Shown in pieces: positions 39,112 through 48,745 of a stretch of DNA of 64,000 bases (within the stretch, counting starts at the first letter, position 1; every line of letters starts with the position of its first letter). The position numbers and the translations under genes are program-made. Below the pieces are notes generated by a model. It was not told where the DNA came from. It did no database searches and was given only the letters and a program-made list of their open reading frames with translations. The stretch covers positions 1 to 64,000 of the forward strand of contig RAYY01000022.1 in assembly GCA_003611875.1 (NCBI GenBank), read 5' to 3'. This DNA comes from a bacterium D16-56 (GTDB taxonomy: Bacteria; Bacillota; Clostridia; Lachnospirales; Lachnospiraceae).

Positions 39112-39852
39112 CTACATAGCCATTCCGCCATCTACACTGATTACCTGTCCGGTAATATATCCCGCATCATCTGAAGCCAGAAATGCAGCCGTATTGGCAA
39201 TATCCTTTGTACTTCCGAAATGCTTTAAGGGAATCTGATCTAAGATCGCTGTCTTTACCTGATCAGAAAGTACCTGTGTCATTTCTGTATCGATAAAACC
39301 GGGGGCAATGGCATTGCAGGTAATGCCTCTGCTTGCCATTTCTCTTGCTACCGACTTGGTGATGCCGATTAAACCTGCTTTGGAGGCACTGTAGTTTACC
39401 TGTCCGGCATTTCCCAATACACCGGAGACCGAAGAAATATTGATGATTCTTCCTGATTTCTGTTTTAGCATTTGACGGGCCACATGACGGATACAGTTAA
39501 AAGCTCCCTTTAGGTTTGTGTTTAATACGGCATCATAGTCTTCTTCGCTCATTTTCATCAACAGGTTGTCCCGGGTGATTCCTGCATTATTGACCAGGAT
39601 GTCTATCCGTCCATACTGTTTTACTACATATGCCATCAGTTCTGAGGCTTTCTCAAAATCCGAGACATTGCACTGTACGGCTTCTGCTTTTCCTCCGTCT
39701 TTTTGAATCTCCTCCACTACCTCCTCTGCCTTTGCTGCAGAGCCATTATAATTGACGATTACGGTTGCGCCCTTGGCAGCCAGTGTTCGTGCAATTTCTC
39801 TGCCAATTCCCCGGCTGGCTCCGGTTACAACTGCTATTTTATCTGTTAACAT
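39112..39852 (-). CDS. fabG: 3-oxoacyl-ACP reductase
   Basis: NADPH-dependent short-chain dehydrogenase. It is 246 aa. The cofactor loop TGASRGIG is at residues 10-17, then [11 protein letters not shown], catalytic Ser in ISSVSGV and the YSASK motif. The start codon overlaps fabD by 7 bp, which suggests translational coupling. Confidence 0.96.
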   Translation of the reverse strand: MLTDKIAVVTGASRGIGREIARTLAAKGATVIVNYNGSAAKAEEVVEEIQKDGGKAEAVQCNVSDFEKASELMAYVVKQYGRIDILVNNAGITRDNLLMKMSEEDYDAVLNTNLKGAFNCIRHVARQMLKQKSGRIINISSVSGVLGNAGQVNYSASKAGLIGITKSVAREMASRGITCNAIAPGFIDTEMTQVLSDQVKTAILDQIPLKHFGSTKDIANTAAFLASDDAGYITGQVISVDGGMAM

Positions 39853-40766
39853 ATTGCCTGCCTCACTTTTTCTATATCTTCATATTTTTCTATATTCAGG
39901 ACCTTAACCGTCCGATTGATCTTTTTCATAAATCCGGCCAGGGTTTTGCCTGGTCCGATTTCAATAAAGGTGTCTACCCCGTCTTCCAACAGCATTTCCA
40001 TGCTTTGCTGCCACCGGACGGAGGAGGATACCTGCTTTATTAAAAGTGGTTTTACTTGATCTGCCTCTGTCACATATTGGGCTGTCACATTTGCTACATA
40101 GGGGATTGCCGGGGTATGTACCTGTATAGTCTCAAGAACTTTTCCAAGCTTTTCTCCGGCTCCTGTCAGCATAGAGGAATGAAAAGGACCGCTTACATTC
40201 AGCATTATCGTGCGCTTTGCCCCTGCCTCCTTTAACCTTTCACAGGCCAGCTCTACTGCGGCAGTTTTACCGGAAATGACGATCTGTCCCGGACAGTTAT
40301 AATTGGCAATCTGTACGCCGTCTATTTCTTCCAGAGTCTTCTCAATGGCAGCAGCATCCAATGCGAGAATGGCAGCCATGGCTCCTTGTCCTACTGGAAT
40401 CTCCTCCTGCATGTAAATTCCTCTTTGACGCACCGTGGTAATAGCGTCTGCCTCACTCATAACGCCGGCGGCGTAAAGAGCGCAGTATTCTCCCAAACTT
40501 AAGCCAGCCGTTACATTTGGCTTAATGCCTGTTTCTTCCAAAACCTTTGTCATGGCAATGCTGGTAGTTACCATGGCGGCCTGGGTGTATTCTGTAATAT
40601 CCAGGCGGTCATTTTCCGTAAAACACAGCTCAGGAACGGAAAATCCCAGCAAGCTGCTTGCCAGGTCAAATACCTGCTTTCCCATATCGGTCTGCTCATA
40701 AAAATCCTTGCCCATACCGCAGATCTGAGCACCCTGTCCAGGGTAAATAAATGCGATTTTACTCAT
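39846..40766 (-). CDS. fabD: Malonyl-CoA:ACP transacylase
   Basis: Moves malonyl from CoA to ACP. It is 306 aa. The active-site serine is Ser90 in [10 protein letters not shown], with the GQGAQ motif near the N-terminus and the catalytic His in [10 protein letters not shown]. It ends inside the fabG start and is 54 bp after fabK. Confidence 0.96.
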   Translation of the reverse strand: MSKIAFIYPGQGAQICGMGKDFYEQTDMGKQVFDLASSLLGFSVPELCFTENDRLDITEYTQAAMVTTSIAMTKVLEETGIKPNVTAGLSLGEYCALYAAGVMSEADAITTVRQRGIYMQEEIPVGQGAMAAILALDAAAIEKTLEEIDGVQIANYNCPGQIVISGKTAAVELACERLKEAGAKRTIMLNVSGPFHSSMLTGAGEKLGKVLETIQVHTPAIPYVANVTAQYVTEADQVKPLLIKQVSSSVRWQQSMEMLLEDGVDTFIEIGPGKTLAGFMKKINRTVKVLNIEKYEDIEKVRQAIC

Positions 40767-40820
40767 CAGTTATACTCCTTTTCTATGTTGCTGAGGTTTT
40801 CCGCCTAAGCTTATATTCCA

Positions 40821-41744
40821 TCATTTTCCAAGAAGTGCAGATGCCTGCTGCATCATTTCTTCTATCATTTCCTTACAAGTCTGTTCTTTGCTGACCATAC
40901 CCGCAATCTGCCCTGCCATAACAGTGCCGTTTACCACGTCGCCTTCCTGGACTGCTTTGCGCAGGGTTCCCAAGGTCAAATATTCCAGTTCTTCAAAGCT
41001 CTTTCCTTCATTTTCCAGCTTTACATATTCTCTTGTCATCTGATTGCGCAGACAGCGCACCGGATGTCCATGGCTTCTTCCGGTTACGGCAGAATCAATG
41101 TCCTTGGCCTTCAAAACCCGGTCTTTATAATTTTGGTGGACAATACATTCCTTTGCTACCAAAAAGCGGGTTCCCATTTGTACTGCTTCAGCTCCCAGCA
41201 TGAATGCAGCAGCGATTCCTCTGCCGTCTCCAATGCCGCCTGCAGCAATCACAGGTATGGAAACTGCGTCGGCTATCTGGGGTACTAAGGTCATGGTAGT
41301 GGCTTCGCCAATATGTCCGCCGGATTCTGTGCCTTCTGCCACTACGGCATCCGCACCATATTTTTCCATTCGCTTTGCAAGCGCTACGGAAGCGACTACC
41401 GGGATTACCCGGATACCGGCTTCTTTCCACATATCCATGTATTTTTCCGGATTTCCGGCGCCGGTGGTCACAACCTTAACGCCTTCTTCTACTACAATTT
41501 TTGCAACATCATCAGCATAAGGGCTCATCAGCATAACATTAACGCCAAATGGCTTGTCTGTTACTTCTTTTACCTTGCGGATATAATCACGAATCACTTC
41601 ACCCGGCGCGTTTGCACCGCCAATCAGACCCAGACCGCCTGCCTCTGATACGGCGGCGGCCAGATGATTCTCCGCCACCCATGCCATGCCGCCCTGGATG
41701 ATTGGATATTGGATTTCCAACAGTTCTGTAATTCTTGTATTCAT
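40821..41744 (-). CDS. fabK: Enoyl-ACP reductase II, FMN-dependent
   Basis: The triclosan-insensitive enoyl reductase of streptococci and many Clostridia, in place of FabI. It is 307 aa and starts MNTRITELLEIQYPIIQGGMAWVAE. The FMN-binding strand reads PVIAAGGIGDGRGIAAAFMLGAEAVQMGTRFL. It lies between acpP and fabD as in Streptococcus pneumoniae. No fabI is seen in the window. Confidence 0.95.
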   Translation of the reverse strand: MNTRITELLEIQYPIIQGGMAWVAENHLAAAVSEAGGLGLIGGANAPGEVIRDYIRKVKEVTDKPFGVNVMLMSPYADDVAKIVVEEGVKVVTTGAGNPEKYMDMWKEAGIRVIPVVASVALAKRMEKYGADAVVAEGTESGGHIGEATTMTLVPQIADAVSIPVIAAGGIGDGRGIAAAFMLGAEAVQMGTRFLVAKECIVHQNYKDRVLKAKDIDSAVTGRSHGHPVRCLRNQMTREYVKLENEGKSFEELEYLTLGTLRKAVQEGDVVNGTVMAGQIAGMVSKEQTCKEMIEEMMQQASALLGK

Positions 41745-41785
41745 AATTATTTAACTCCTTGATATATAAGAGGAGGTGCAGGGCA

Positions 41786-42019
41786 TTACACCTCTACACC
41801 TTTGTCTTTCAGGTAATTCATTACATCGCCGACAGTCAGCAGATTCTGCAGGTCATCAGAAGGAATTTCGATGGAGTACTCATCCTCTAAAGCCATAACC
41901 AGCTCAAACAAATCCAGGGAATCCGCTCCTAAATCCTCTTTGAAGGAAGAAGACTCTGTGACGATTTCCTCTTCAACACTTAACTGCTCTGCAATGATCT
42001 CTTTCATTCTTTCTAACAT
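41786..42019 (-). CDS. acpP: Acyl carrier protein
   Basis: A 77-aa acidic protein that carries the growing acyl chain on phosphopantetheine at Ser34 in GADSLDLFEL. The ATG at 42019 has the RBS AAGGAG; an in-frame extension to 42067 has none. It lies between fabH and fabK. Confidence 0.96.
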   Translation of the reverse strand: MLERMKEIIAEQLSVEEEIVTESSSFKEDLGADSLDLFELVMALEDEYSIEIPSDDLQNLLTVGDVMNYLKDKGVEV

Positions 42020-42165
42020 GGTCTTGTTCTCCTTTTTAATGTGTTGTTTGTTTTGGGTTAATACCACCCACCCCCATTATATTGGGTAATTGAAAATTTT
42101 TCTATATAAATTTTCTTTTTGTTCATGGAATTATGGAAACACCACAGACAAAAGAGAAAATCTAC

Positions 42166-43128
42166 CTACCATTCCAGTAAAGTTGCCCCCCAGGTCAGTC
42201 CTCCTCCAAATCCGGACAGCACGATCCGGTCCCCGGTTTTCAGCCTGCCTGTCCGGTTCATCTCATCCAAAAGGATGGGAACCGAGGCTGCAGAGGTGTT
42301 GCCATAATGATCCATATTCATGGGGAATTTATCCATTGGCTGCTTTAAGCGTTTCGCAACAGATTCTATAATCCGATAGTTAGCCTGATGGAGTACAAAA
42401 TATTTAATATCATCCATACTTAAATTGGATTCCAGGATTACCTGTTGAATACACTCAGGCACCTTTTTTACAGCGAATTTGAAAACCTCCTGGCCATCCA
42501 TGGATATATAGCCTGGTTCTGGTGTTTGATGATTCAGAAAATTCCCATTGGTCCGTGATATACAAGAAAGAACCTGCCATTTTGCTCCGTCGGATCTCAT
42601 GACTGTGTGGGTCATTCCCTTATCCTCAGCCCGAACCACGGCTGCTCCTGCTCCGTCACCAAACAGTACACAGGTGCCCCGGTCTTTCCAGTCCACCAGC
42701 TTGCTTAGGCAGTCTGCGCCGATCACCAGACCTGTCCGGTAAATGCCGGCCTGGATAAATGCCTGCATAGTATTCAGAGCGAACAAAAAACCGGAACACG
42801 CCGCACTGATATCAAAAGCACATGCATTTACGGCTTCTAATGCTCCTTGTACTTCACAGGCGCCACTGGGAAAACAATGATCCGGGGAGGCAGTTCCTAA
42901 AAGAATCAGATCCAGCTCCTCTGGTTTGACTCCGGCATTGTCAAGAGCCCGTCTGGCGGCTTCCACTGCCATATGGCTGGTTCCCTCTTCCATTACGACC
43001 CGTCTTTCACGGATGCCGGTTCTTCCGGTAATCCACTCATCGTTGGTATCTACGATCTTTGCCAGATCATCGTTAGTTACCACTTGTACCGGAACATAAG
43101 AACCGGTTCCAATTATTTTGCTTGTCAT
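42166..43128 (-). CDS. fabH: 3-oxoacyl-ACP synthase III
   Basis: Starts fatty acid synthesis by joining acetyl- or branched acyl-CoA with malonyl-ACP. It is 320 aa. Catalytic residues: Cys111 in ISAACSGFLFAL, His in VLHQANYRI and Asn in DHYGNTSAASV. The ATG at 43128 begins the conserved MTSKIIGTGSYVP; the open frame extends to 43230 into the leader. It is the first gene of the operon behind a FabT-type operator. Confidence 0.95.
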   Translation of the reverse strand: MTSKIIGTGSYVPVQVVTNDDLAKIVDTNDEWITGRTGIRERRVVMEEGTSHMAVEAARRALDNAGVKPEELDLILLGTASPDHCFPSGACEVQGALEAVNACAFDISAACSGFLFALNTMQAFIQAGIYRTGLVIGADCLSKLVDWKDRGTCVLFGDGAGAAVVRAEDKGMTHTVMRSDGAKWQVLSCISRTNGNFLNHQTPEPGYISMDGQEVFKFAVKKVPECIQQVILESNLSMDDIKYFVLHQANYRIIESVAKRLKQPMDKFPMNMDHYGNTSAASVPILLDEMNRTGRLKTGDRIVLSGFGGGLTWGATLLEW

Positions 43129-43303
43129 AATTTGTTTACCCTGTATGCCCTTATTAATTTGTGTTAATGATAAATTTGAACTTAGGAAATGTCCCTTAAT
43201 TTTATACTCATGAGCCAAATGAATTGCCAATATACTCTCATTATTTTAGCCCAGCTTCCAATCATTTGGCAAATAAGTATGCTCGTGGATATAACCTTAA
43301 ATG
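43129..43303 (-). other. fabH leader region, about 195 nt
   Basis: The untranslated leader between the predicted start of transcription near 43323 and the fabH ATG. It includes a weak hairpin (GCCAAATGA 43214-43222 with TCATTTGGC 43262-43270, long loop). No known riboswitch pattern was recognised. Confidence 0.4.
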
Positions 43304-43318
43304 TTTTGAAAATCAAAA
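43304..43318. promoter_or_regulatory. FabT-type operator downstream of the fabH promoter
   Basis: Perfect 15-bp palindrome TTTTGAAAATCAAAA, fitting the FabT pattern TTTGA-N3-TCAAA. It lies about 12 bp past the -10, over the predicted start of transcription, where a bound repressor would block RNA polymerase. The likely regulator is the FabT-like protein at 30746-31189. Confidence 0.75.
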
Positions 43319-43329
43319 TATCTATCTGT

Positions 43330-43358
43330 ATTCTATATAAGTATGTTTACTTTGTCAA
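43330..43358 (-). promoter_or_regulatory. Promoter of the fatty acid synthesis operon
   Basis: Minus-strand -35 TTGACA (43353-43358), 17-bp spacer, -10 TAGAAT (43330-43335). It is followed by the FabT-type palindrome. It drives fabH through accDA and perhaps the NMO gene, about 10 kb. Confidence 0.88.
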
Positions 43359-43411
43359 GAAATATTTTCCATCATGATTTTTATATTTTCAGCCATGGTT
43401 TTTTATAAATT

Positions 43412-43458
43412 AACAGTATATAACAGTTGACAAGTATTCTATACTGTTATATACTGTT
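43412..43458 (+). promoter_or_regulatory. Promoter and 16-bp inverted-repeat operator of the gntR-ABC operon
   Basis: -35 TTGACA (43427-43432), 17-bp spacer, -10 TATACT (43450-43455). A perfect 16-bp inverted repeat (AACAGTATATAACAGT at 43412-43427 and its reverse complement at 43443-43458, 15 bp apart) covers both hexamers. This suits a dimeric GntR repressor controlling its own operon. Confidence 0.85.
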
Positions 43459-43477
43459 TTACGAGAGGAGAGGTCTT

Positions 43478-43852
43478 ATGAATATTATCGTAAACCATAC
43501 ATCCATGCAGCCCATATATGAACAGATTTCTGGGCAGATAAAAGATAAGATTATTCATGGCCAGTTAACAGAGGGTGCGAATCTTCCTTCTGTCAGAGTT
43601 CTTGCCAGGGAATTGAGAGTCAGTGCTTTGACTGTAAAGAAGGCTTATGATACTTTGGAAAAGGAAGGCTTTATTATTACAGTCCATGGAAAAGGAAGCT
43701 TTGTATCCAGCGCTAATCAACAACAGATGATGGAGGAAAAAAGAAAAGAGGTAGAAGCCGAGCTGGAGCATGCGATCCGAAAGGGAAAGAGCTGCGGCAT
43801 GGATCAAAAGGAGCTGGTGGATTTGTTTTATATTATTTTGGAAGAACCATAG
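43478..43852 (+). CDS. GntR-family (YtrA-like) transcription regulator
   Basis: A 124-aa regulator with the GntR winged helix at residues 10-75 (PIYEQISGQIKDKIIHGQL, LPSVRVLARELRVSALTVKKAYDTLEKEGFI, VHGKGSFV) and a short C-terminal helical part, the layout of the YtrA subfamily, which usually controls adjoining ABC transporters. The ATG at 43478 has GAGAGGAGAGG upstream. It is 17 bp before the ATPase gene. Confidence 0.9.
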   Translation: MNIIVNHTSMQPIYEQISGQIKDKIIHGQLTEGANLPSVRVLARELRVSALTVKKAYDTLEKEGFIITVHGKGSFVSSANQQQMMEEKRKEVEAELEHAIRKGKSCGMDQKELVDLFYIILEEP

Positions 43853-43869
43853 AATTTGGAGGGATTATT

Positions 43870-44718
43870 ATGATAAGTTTGAGAAATATAGAAAAAACGT
43901 ATTCAAATTTTAATCTGCACTGTGATCTCCGTGTGAAGGAAAATCGTATAACAGCTCTGATTGGTCCTAACGGAGCAGGAAAAAGCACTACTTTTAAGAT
44001 TATTTTAGGGCTGATACGTCCAGAAGGAGGATGGATAGAGCTGTTTGGTAAACGCTGTGAAGCTGTTACGGCACAGAATAAAGCCCAAATGGGGGTTGTT
44101 TTGTCTGATTCCTGTTTCAGCGGCTATCTGAAGATAAAGGATATTATCCCGGTTTTGGCAGAAATGTATACGGAATTTAATAAAAAGGATTTCATAGGGA
44201 AATGTGAGAAATGGGAGCTTCCCTTCGATAAAAAGCTGAAAGAGTTTTCTACAGGCATGAAGGCAAAGCTGAAGGTTTTATCTGCCATGTCCCACAATGC
44301 CCGGCTGTTGATTTTAGATGAGCCTACGGCAGGTCTTGATGTATTGGCAAGAGACGATATTTTGGATATGATGAGGGAATACATGATTCCCGGAGATCGT
44401 TCTATATTAATAAGCTCCCATATTTCAAAGGATCTGGAAGAACTTTGTGATGATTTTTACTTAATTGATAAGGGAAGGCTTATGATGCACGAGGAGACAG
44501 ATGTGCTTATAGACCATTATGGAATTATTAAGGTAACAGAGGAACAGTATCATACCTTGGATTTATCTTACTGTATTCGAAAAAAGAGGGAGCCTTATGG
44601 GTTTTGTTTGCTTACTGACCAAAAGCAGTTTTATCAGGAAAATGCATCTGAATTGACCATAGAAAGGTGTAATATAGATAACATAATGTATATGATGATC
44701 AAGGGGGATACAATATGA
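43870..44718 (+). CDS. ABC transporter ATP-binding protein
   Basis: A 282-aa ATPase with Walker A GPNGAGKST (32-40), an atypical signature FSTGMKAKLKVL in place of LSGGQ, and Walker B LLILDEPTAGLD. The C-terminal part, about 80 residues, resembles other ABC-2 (BcrA/YtrB-like) ATPases. Its stop codon overlaps the permease start by 4 bp. Such GntR-ABC sets often respond to cell-wall antibiotics; that is inference here. Confidence 0.9.
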   Translation: MISLRNIEKTYSNFNLHCDLRVKENRITALIGPNGAGKSTTFKIILGLIRPEGGWIELFGKRCEAVTAQNKAQMGVVLSDSCFSGYLKIKDIIPVLAEMYTEFNKKDFIGKCEKWELPFDKKLKEFSTGMKAKLKVLSAMSHNARLLILDEPTAGLDVLARDDILDMMREYMIPGDRSILISSHISKDLEELCDDFYLIDKGRLMMHEETDVLIDHYGIIKVTEEQYHTLDLSYCIRKKREPYGFCLLTDQKQFYQENASELTIERCNIDNIMYMMIKGDTI

Positions 44719-45374
44719 AGGCATTATTAATAAAAGATTGGAAGCTGTTGAAAAATCAGGGGGGATATTTTTCTACCGTGTTTTTAATTGTAATTATGAT
44801 CATGTGTATTGGCTCCGCAGACACGGCCGGTTTTATTATAAGCTATATGACCTTTTTGTTTTCTGTTTTTGTGTTGAGTACACTGAGTTATGACAGCTAT
44901 GATAATGGAATGGCATTTCTTATGAGCTTTCCTGTAGATCGGAAAACTTATATAGCAGAAAAGTATATTTTTGCCATATTTTTAAGCCTGGGTTCATGGC
45001 TGGCATCCATATTGCTGAGGCTGGTGTTCTTCTTTATATTTCAGACGCCGGAAGGGGATGTGACAGAATTTATTTATTCTTCTCCCATGTTTTTGATGAT
45101 GGCTTTGATTTTTCTTGGCTATTCTCTGCCGATTCATCTGAAATATGGTTCAGAGAAAGGTAATATACTCTCGTTTGGCATTTTGGGGGCAGCATGTTTT
45201 GGGACATTCTTATTTTTACGGATTACAGACAGTACAGAGTTAATAAGGCTTTTCCAGAATATAACGGATAAGGATTTTGGCAGCCTGATGGCCGGCATGG
45301 CAGGCTTTTGCATTATTTTTTGGGGAATCTCTTATGGGATATCCTTGAGGATTATGGTAAAGAAAGAATTTTAA
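44715..45374 (+). CDS. ABC-2 type permease
   Basis: A 219-aa membrane protein with about six hydrophobic segments and the ABC-2 pattern (AFLMSFPVDRKTYIAEKYIFAIFLSL). It partners the ATPase just upstream. The substrate is unknown. Confidence 0.85.
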   Translation: MKALLIKDWKLLKNQGGYFSTVFLIVIMIMCIGSADTAGFIISYMTFLFSVFVLSTLSYDSYDNGMAFLMSFPVDRKTYIAEKYIFAIFLSLGSWLASILLRLVFFFIFQTPEGDVTEFIYSSPMFLMMALIFLGYSLPIHLKYGSEKGNILSFGILGAACFGTFLFLRITDSTELIRLFQNITDKDFGSLMAGMAGFCIIFWGISYGISLRIMVKKEF

Positions 45375-45400
45375 TGATAAAGGGTCTGTGAAATATTTGA

Positions 45401-45482
45401 ATCCGGCAAAGAGTATTACTATAAAAGTTTTGCCGCCGGGCGTATGACGGTTTACAGTAAATACGCTTTGCCGGATTTTTTA
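45401..45482. terminator. Bidirectional terminator
   Basis: AATCCGGCAAAG (45401-45412) pairs with CTTTGCCGGATT (45467-45478), followed by a T-run; the 54-nt interior also folds (TTTGCCG/CGGC segments). It separates the ABC permease gene from the converging DUF885 gene. Confidence 0.85.
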
Positions 45483-47330
45483 TAAGCTTTCTTTCTGTTC
45501 CTGAAGCCAAGAGGTAAAATAAGCCTGGATTACATCAAAGGGAGCTTCTCCGATATCCAGCAGAAATGTGTGGAATGCCTTGGGATCAAAGTGTTCACCC
45601 AGCTCCTTTTCGGCGGTTTCACGCATATTCATAATTTCCATGCAGCCCACATAATAGGAAAGATAGTTAGCTGGATTCTCAATCATAGCATTATATAGAG
45701 CATCTGTAAGCAGACCAGGATCCTCATAGTAATTCAGAAGATACTCCCGCACCTGTTCTCGATCCCAACCCATATAGTTGATATACACATCCAGGCAGGC
45801 ATGAAGTCCTAAAGTGGCAATAGAGTTGGCAGCAAGCAGTTCTCCCATCTCAGGACGCAGACCATTATCCAGGGTATAGGACAAATGCTCTACATAAGTG
45901 GCCCAGCCTTCACTAAAACCTTTGGAAGACAGAATATTCCGGATGTTGGAATCACAATGGGTGTGAAAATATACATTCTGGTACAAATGTCCCGGATAAC
46001 CCTCATGTGCAATGGTGTTGTAGAGCTCATTGTTGGCAAAACGGGGATTCTCATTGATATAGATTACATTGTTTTGGTAATCATCAATGGGAGAAACCAG
46101 GTAAAATGCCGGGCTTAAGGAAAGCTCTAAGGATTTGGGAACCGACTTGAGGGTATAGCTGCACTCTGCAAGGGAAGGAAATTCTTCCAGGGATAAAACC
46201 TTTAATTCTTCCATAATGTCCTTTGGCTCTGTCTGCCGGTAGGCATAGGTATCCAACTCCTCTGCCAGCTCAGGATGGAAACGAAGCAGCAGGGAGGTTT
46301 TGGCAAGCTGCTTGTTCATCAAAAGTTCCATATCCTTTAACAGCTCCTCAATCGATGCATAGGAGGTGCCTGTGGCAGAATAAACCAGATACTCGTAATA
46401 TTTTTTTCCGTCAGGAAAGCCGCATAATCCTTTTTCATTGACGCCTGTACCGCGCAGCTCATGAAGACCGTCGATCAGAATCTGATAAGCAGGAATAAAA
46501 TCGCTTTTTAAAAGTGCCTGGTTTTGCTGCCGATAAGCGTCTTTTTCCTCCTCTGTCAGATCAGGAAGATCGTCTAAGCGGCTGTTGAAGGTATCAATCA
46601 TAAAATTATTGTCATCTGCCAGCAGATAGCTTTCACAGGATTCGATCAGATGGTCCAGCACCGTGTCGCTCATCATCAGCCCGGCTTCTGCCTTCATACG
46701 CTGGAAATCCATAAGCTCTTTATAATATTCATCAATATTTGCCAGAAGGTTCAAATAATCATCTACGTCCTCTTTCCGATAAAAAATGTATTCTGACAAA
46801 AGAATAGGAAGCTGAGCCTGAACACCAATGGTTACGGCCAGAGGCTGACTGTACAGCTCCAGTCCATAGCTTTTTTCTTCAATATTAAGTATGCTTTGAA
46901 GAATGCGCAGGGTAAGCCTCTGTTGTTCTGTCAGAAGGGCGGGATCGTAGCCCTCCAGACTTTTTTTCAATTCCTGCTGGTCTGCTATGGAGTCTTTGAT
47001 ACTATCCAAGCTAAAATGGCCATATGGGCTTTCTGCCTTTGTGATTCCATAGGCAGACGGATCCTTTAACAAATAATGGAGATCAATCTGTCTTCCGATT
47101 ATCTCACTTACAAACAGATCTTCCATTTGCTGTTCAAATTCGTTCTGAGCTTTAAGCTGGGCTTCTTCAAAATGCTCGTAATCTTCTGCAGGATCTTCTG
47201 AAAACGGAGATGCTGTAGTAGGGTCTGGCTCGTTTCCAGGCTGATAAGACCCATAGCATCCATTCAAAAATAAGGAAAAAACAAGAAAGAAAACCAGAAA
47301 GGAGCTGGTCAGGCGTTTTTTCATATTCAT
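45480..47330 (-). CDS. DUF885-family lipoprotein, putative metallopeptidase
   Basis: A 616-aa protein. The signal peptide ends in the lipobox FLNGC, and an acidic linker follows. The main domain is DUF885, with the zinc-binding-like motif HEGYPGH near residue 440 (an HExxxxH variant) and GFSEGWATYVEHLSY downstream, which supplies the likely third ligand. It would act at the outer membrane face as a peptidase; substrate unknown. It lies 110 bp downstream of pyrC. Confidence 0.87.
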   Translation of the reverse strand: MNMKKRLTSSFLVFFLVFSLFLNGCYGSYQPGNEPDPTTASPFSEDPAEDYEHFEEAQLKAQNEFEQQMEDLFVSEIIGRQIDLHYLLKDPSAYGITKAESPYGHFSLDSIKDSIADQQELKKSLEGYDPALLTEQQRLTLRILQSILNIEEKSYGLELYSQPLAVTIGVQAQLPILLSEYIFYRKEDVDDYLNLLANIDEYYKELMDFQRMKAEAGLMMSDTVLDHLIESCESYLLADDNNFMIDTFNSRLDDLPDLTEEEKDAYRQQNQALLKSDFIPAYQILIDGLHELRGTGVNEKGLCGFPDGKKYYEYLVYSATGTSYASIEELLKDMELLMNKQLAKTSLLLRFHPELAEELDTYAYRQTEPKDIMEELKVLSLEEFPSLAECSYTLKSVPKSLELSLSPAFYLVSPIDDYQNNVIYINENPRFANNELYNTIAHEGYPGHLYQNVYFHTHCDSNIRNILSSKGFSEGWATYVEHLSYTLDNGLRPEMGELLAANSIATLGLHACLDVYINYMGWDREQVREYLLNYYEDPGLLTDALYNAMIENPANYLSYYVGCMEIMNMRETAEKELGEHFDPKAFHTFLLDIGEAPFDVIQAYFTSWLQEQKESL

Positions 47331-47440
47331 AAGACATCCTCCAAGATGTTAAATTCTAGATTTTATTTCCCGAAACAGAGGGAGTGCCGGTGTTTTTATA
47401 CTATAAACTATATTCATTAAAAAGACAACTTATACAAAAT

Positions 47441-48709
47441 TTAGAAGGAATTGTAGATAATTTTTCCATTGCAGATGGTGTATTTAATCTTTCCAAAAAG
47501 CCGTTCTCCTATAAATGGAGAATTAGAAGATTTGGAGGCAAATTCTGTTACAGTCCAAAGCTCATTGGGATCGAAAATAACTATATCAGCATCAGCTCCA
47601 GGGGAAAGACAGCCTTTATCCAGACTATAAAGCCGGGCAGGATTCAGGCTCATTTTCTCTATGAGCTGCAGCAGGGATAAATGTCCGGGATGAACTAAAT
47701 TGGTCATGCCCAGTGCAAGGGAAGTTTCCAGACCAATAATCCCACTGGGAGCTTCTGTGAGAGGACGAGATTTTTCCTCTGGGCTGTGAGGAGCATGGTC
47801 CGTGGCAATGATATCAATGGTATTGTCCTGAAGTCCGTGAAGAATTTCTTCCCGGTCCAGCTCTGTGCGGAGAGGAGGATTCATTTTTGCCAGGGTTCCA
47901 TGCTTTAAGACAGCAGTTTCATCCAGGGAAAAATGATGAGGCGTTACCTCTGCCACGATCCTTGCACCTAGATTCTTGGCAAGCCTGACCATGCGGACAG
48001 AATTACCTGAGCTGATATGCTGAATGTGGACAACAGCCCCTGTGTGAAGAGCCAACATACAATCCCGCGCAACCATCACGTCCTCTGCCAGTGCAGGGGA
48101 GCCTCCGATGCCGAGCTGATGGGATACTATGCCCTGATTAATACCATTATTTTCAATAAAAGCAGGATCCTCCTCATGAAAGCTTAGGGGTACGTTTAGA
48201 CGGGCCGCTTCATCCATGGCGCGTTTGGCTAAGGAGGCATCCAATATGGGCATTCCGTCGTCTGTAAATCCGACAGCGCCCCGCTTTTTTAATTCCTCCA
48301 TGTTCACCAGCTCACTGCCTTTCATGCCGACTGTGACGGCAGCTGCCGACAGTACGTTGATTCCGGTTTTTCTTCCCTGGGACAAAATATATTCCAAGGT
48401 TTCCGGATTATCAACCGGAGGTTTTGTGTTGGCCATACAGACAACCGTAGTAAAACCGCCTTTTGCCGCTGCCAGGGCTCCGGTCTGAATATCTTCCTTA
48501 TACGTAAGTCCCGGATCCCGAAAGTGTACATGAACGTCAATCAGGCCAGGCGCCACCACCAATCCAGCCGCGTCAATGACAAGGTCTTTTTCTGAAGGCT
48601 TGCTGCCGGATTCCATGGCAATGATTTTACCATGGTCAATCACAAGATCCATCACCACATCTGTTTTCGATTTTGGATCAAGAATCCTGCCGTTTTGAAT
48701 AAAAATCAT
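47441..48709 (-). CDS. pyrC: Dihydroorotase
   Basis: Third step of pyrimidine synthesis. It is 422 aa, a type I (multi-functional-like) form. The metal motif DVHVHFRDPGLTYKEDI is near residue 57, the TDHAPH motif is present (ATDHAPHSPEEK), and GIIGLETSLAL and the end are typical. It stands without other pyr genes here. It is 36 bp after the ThrE-like small subunit gene. Confidence 0.94.
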   Translation of the reverse strand: MIFIQNGRILDPKSKTDVVMDLVIDHGKIIAMESGSKPSEKDLVIDAAGLVVAPGLIDVHVHFRDPGLTYKEDIQTGALAAAKGGFTTVVCMANTKPPVDNPETLEYILSQGRKTGINVLSAAAVTVGMKGSELVNMEELKKRGAVGFTDDGMPILDASLAKRAMDEAARLNVPLSFHEEDPAFIENNGINQGIVSHQLGIGGSPALAEDVMVARDCMLALHTGAVVHIQHISSGNSVRMVRLAKNLGARIVAEVTPHHFSLDETAVLKHGTLAKMNPPLRTELDREEILHGLQDNTIDIIATDHAPHSPEEKSRPLTEAPSGIIGLETSLALGMTNLVHPGHLSLLQLIEKMSLNPARLYSLDKGCLSPGADADIVIFDPNELWTVTEFASKSSNSPFIGERLFGKIKYTICNGKIIYNSF

Positions 48710-48745
48710 AATTGTAACCTCCGTAAAATAAATAGATGGATTGAT

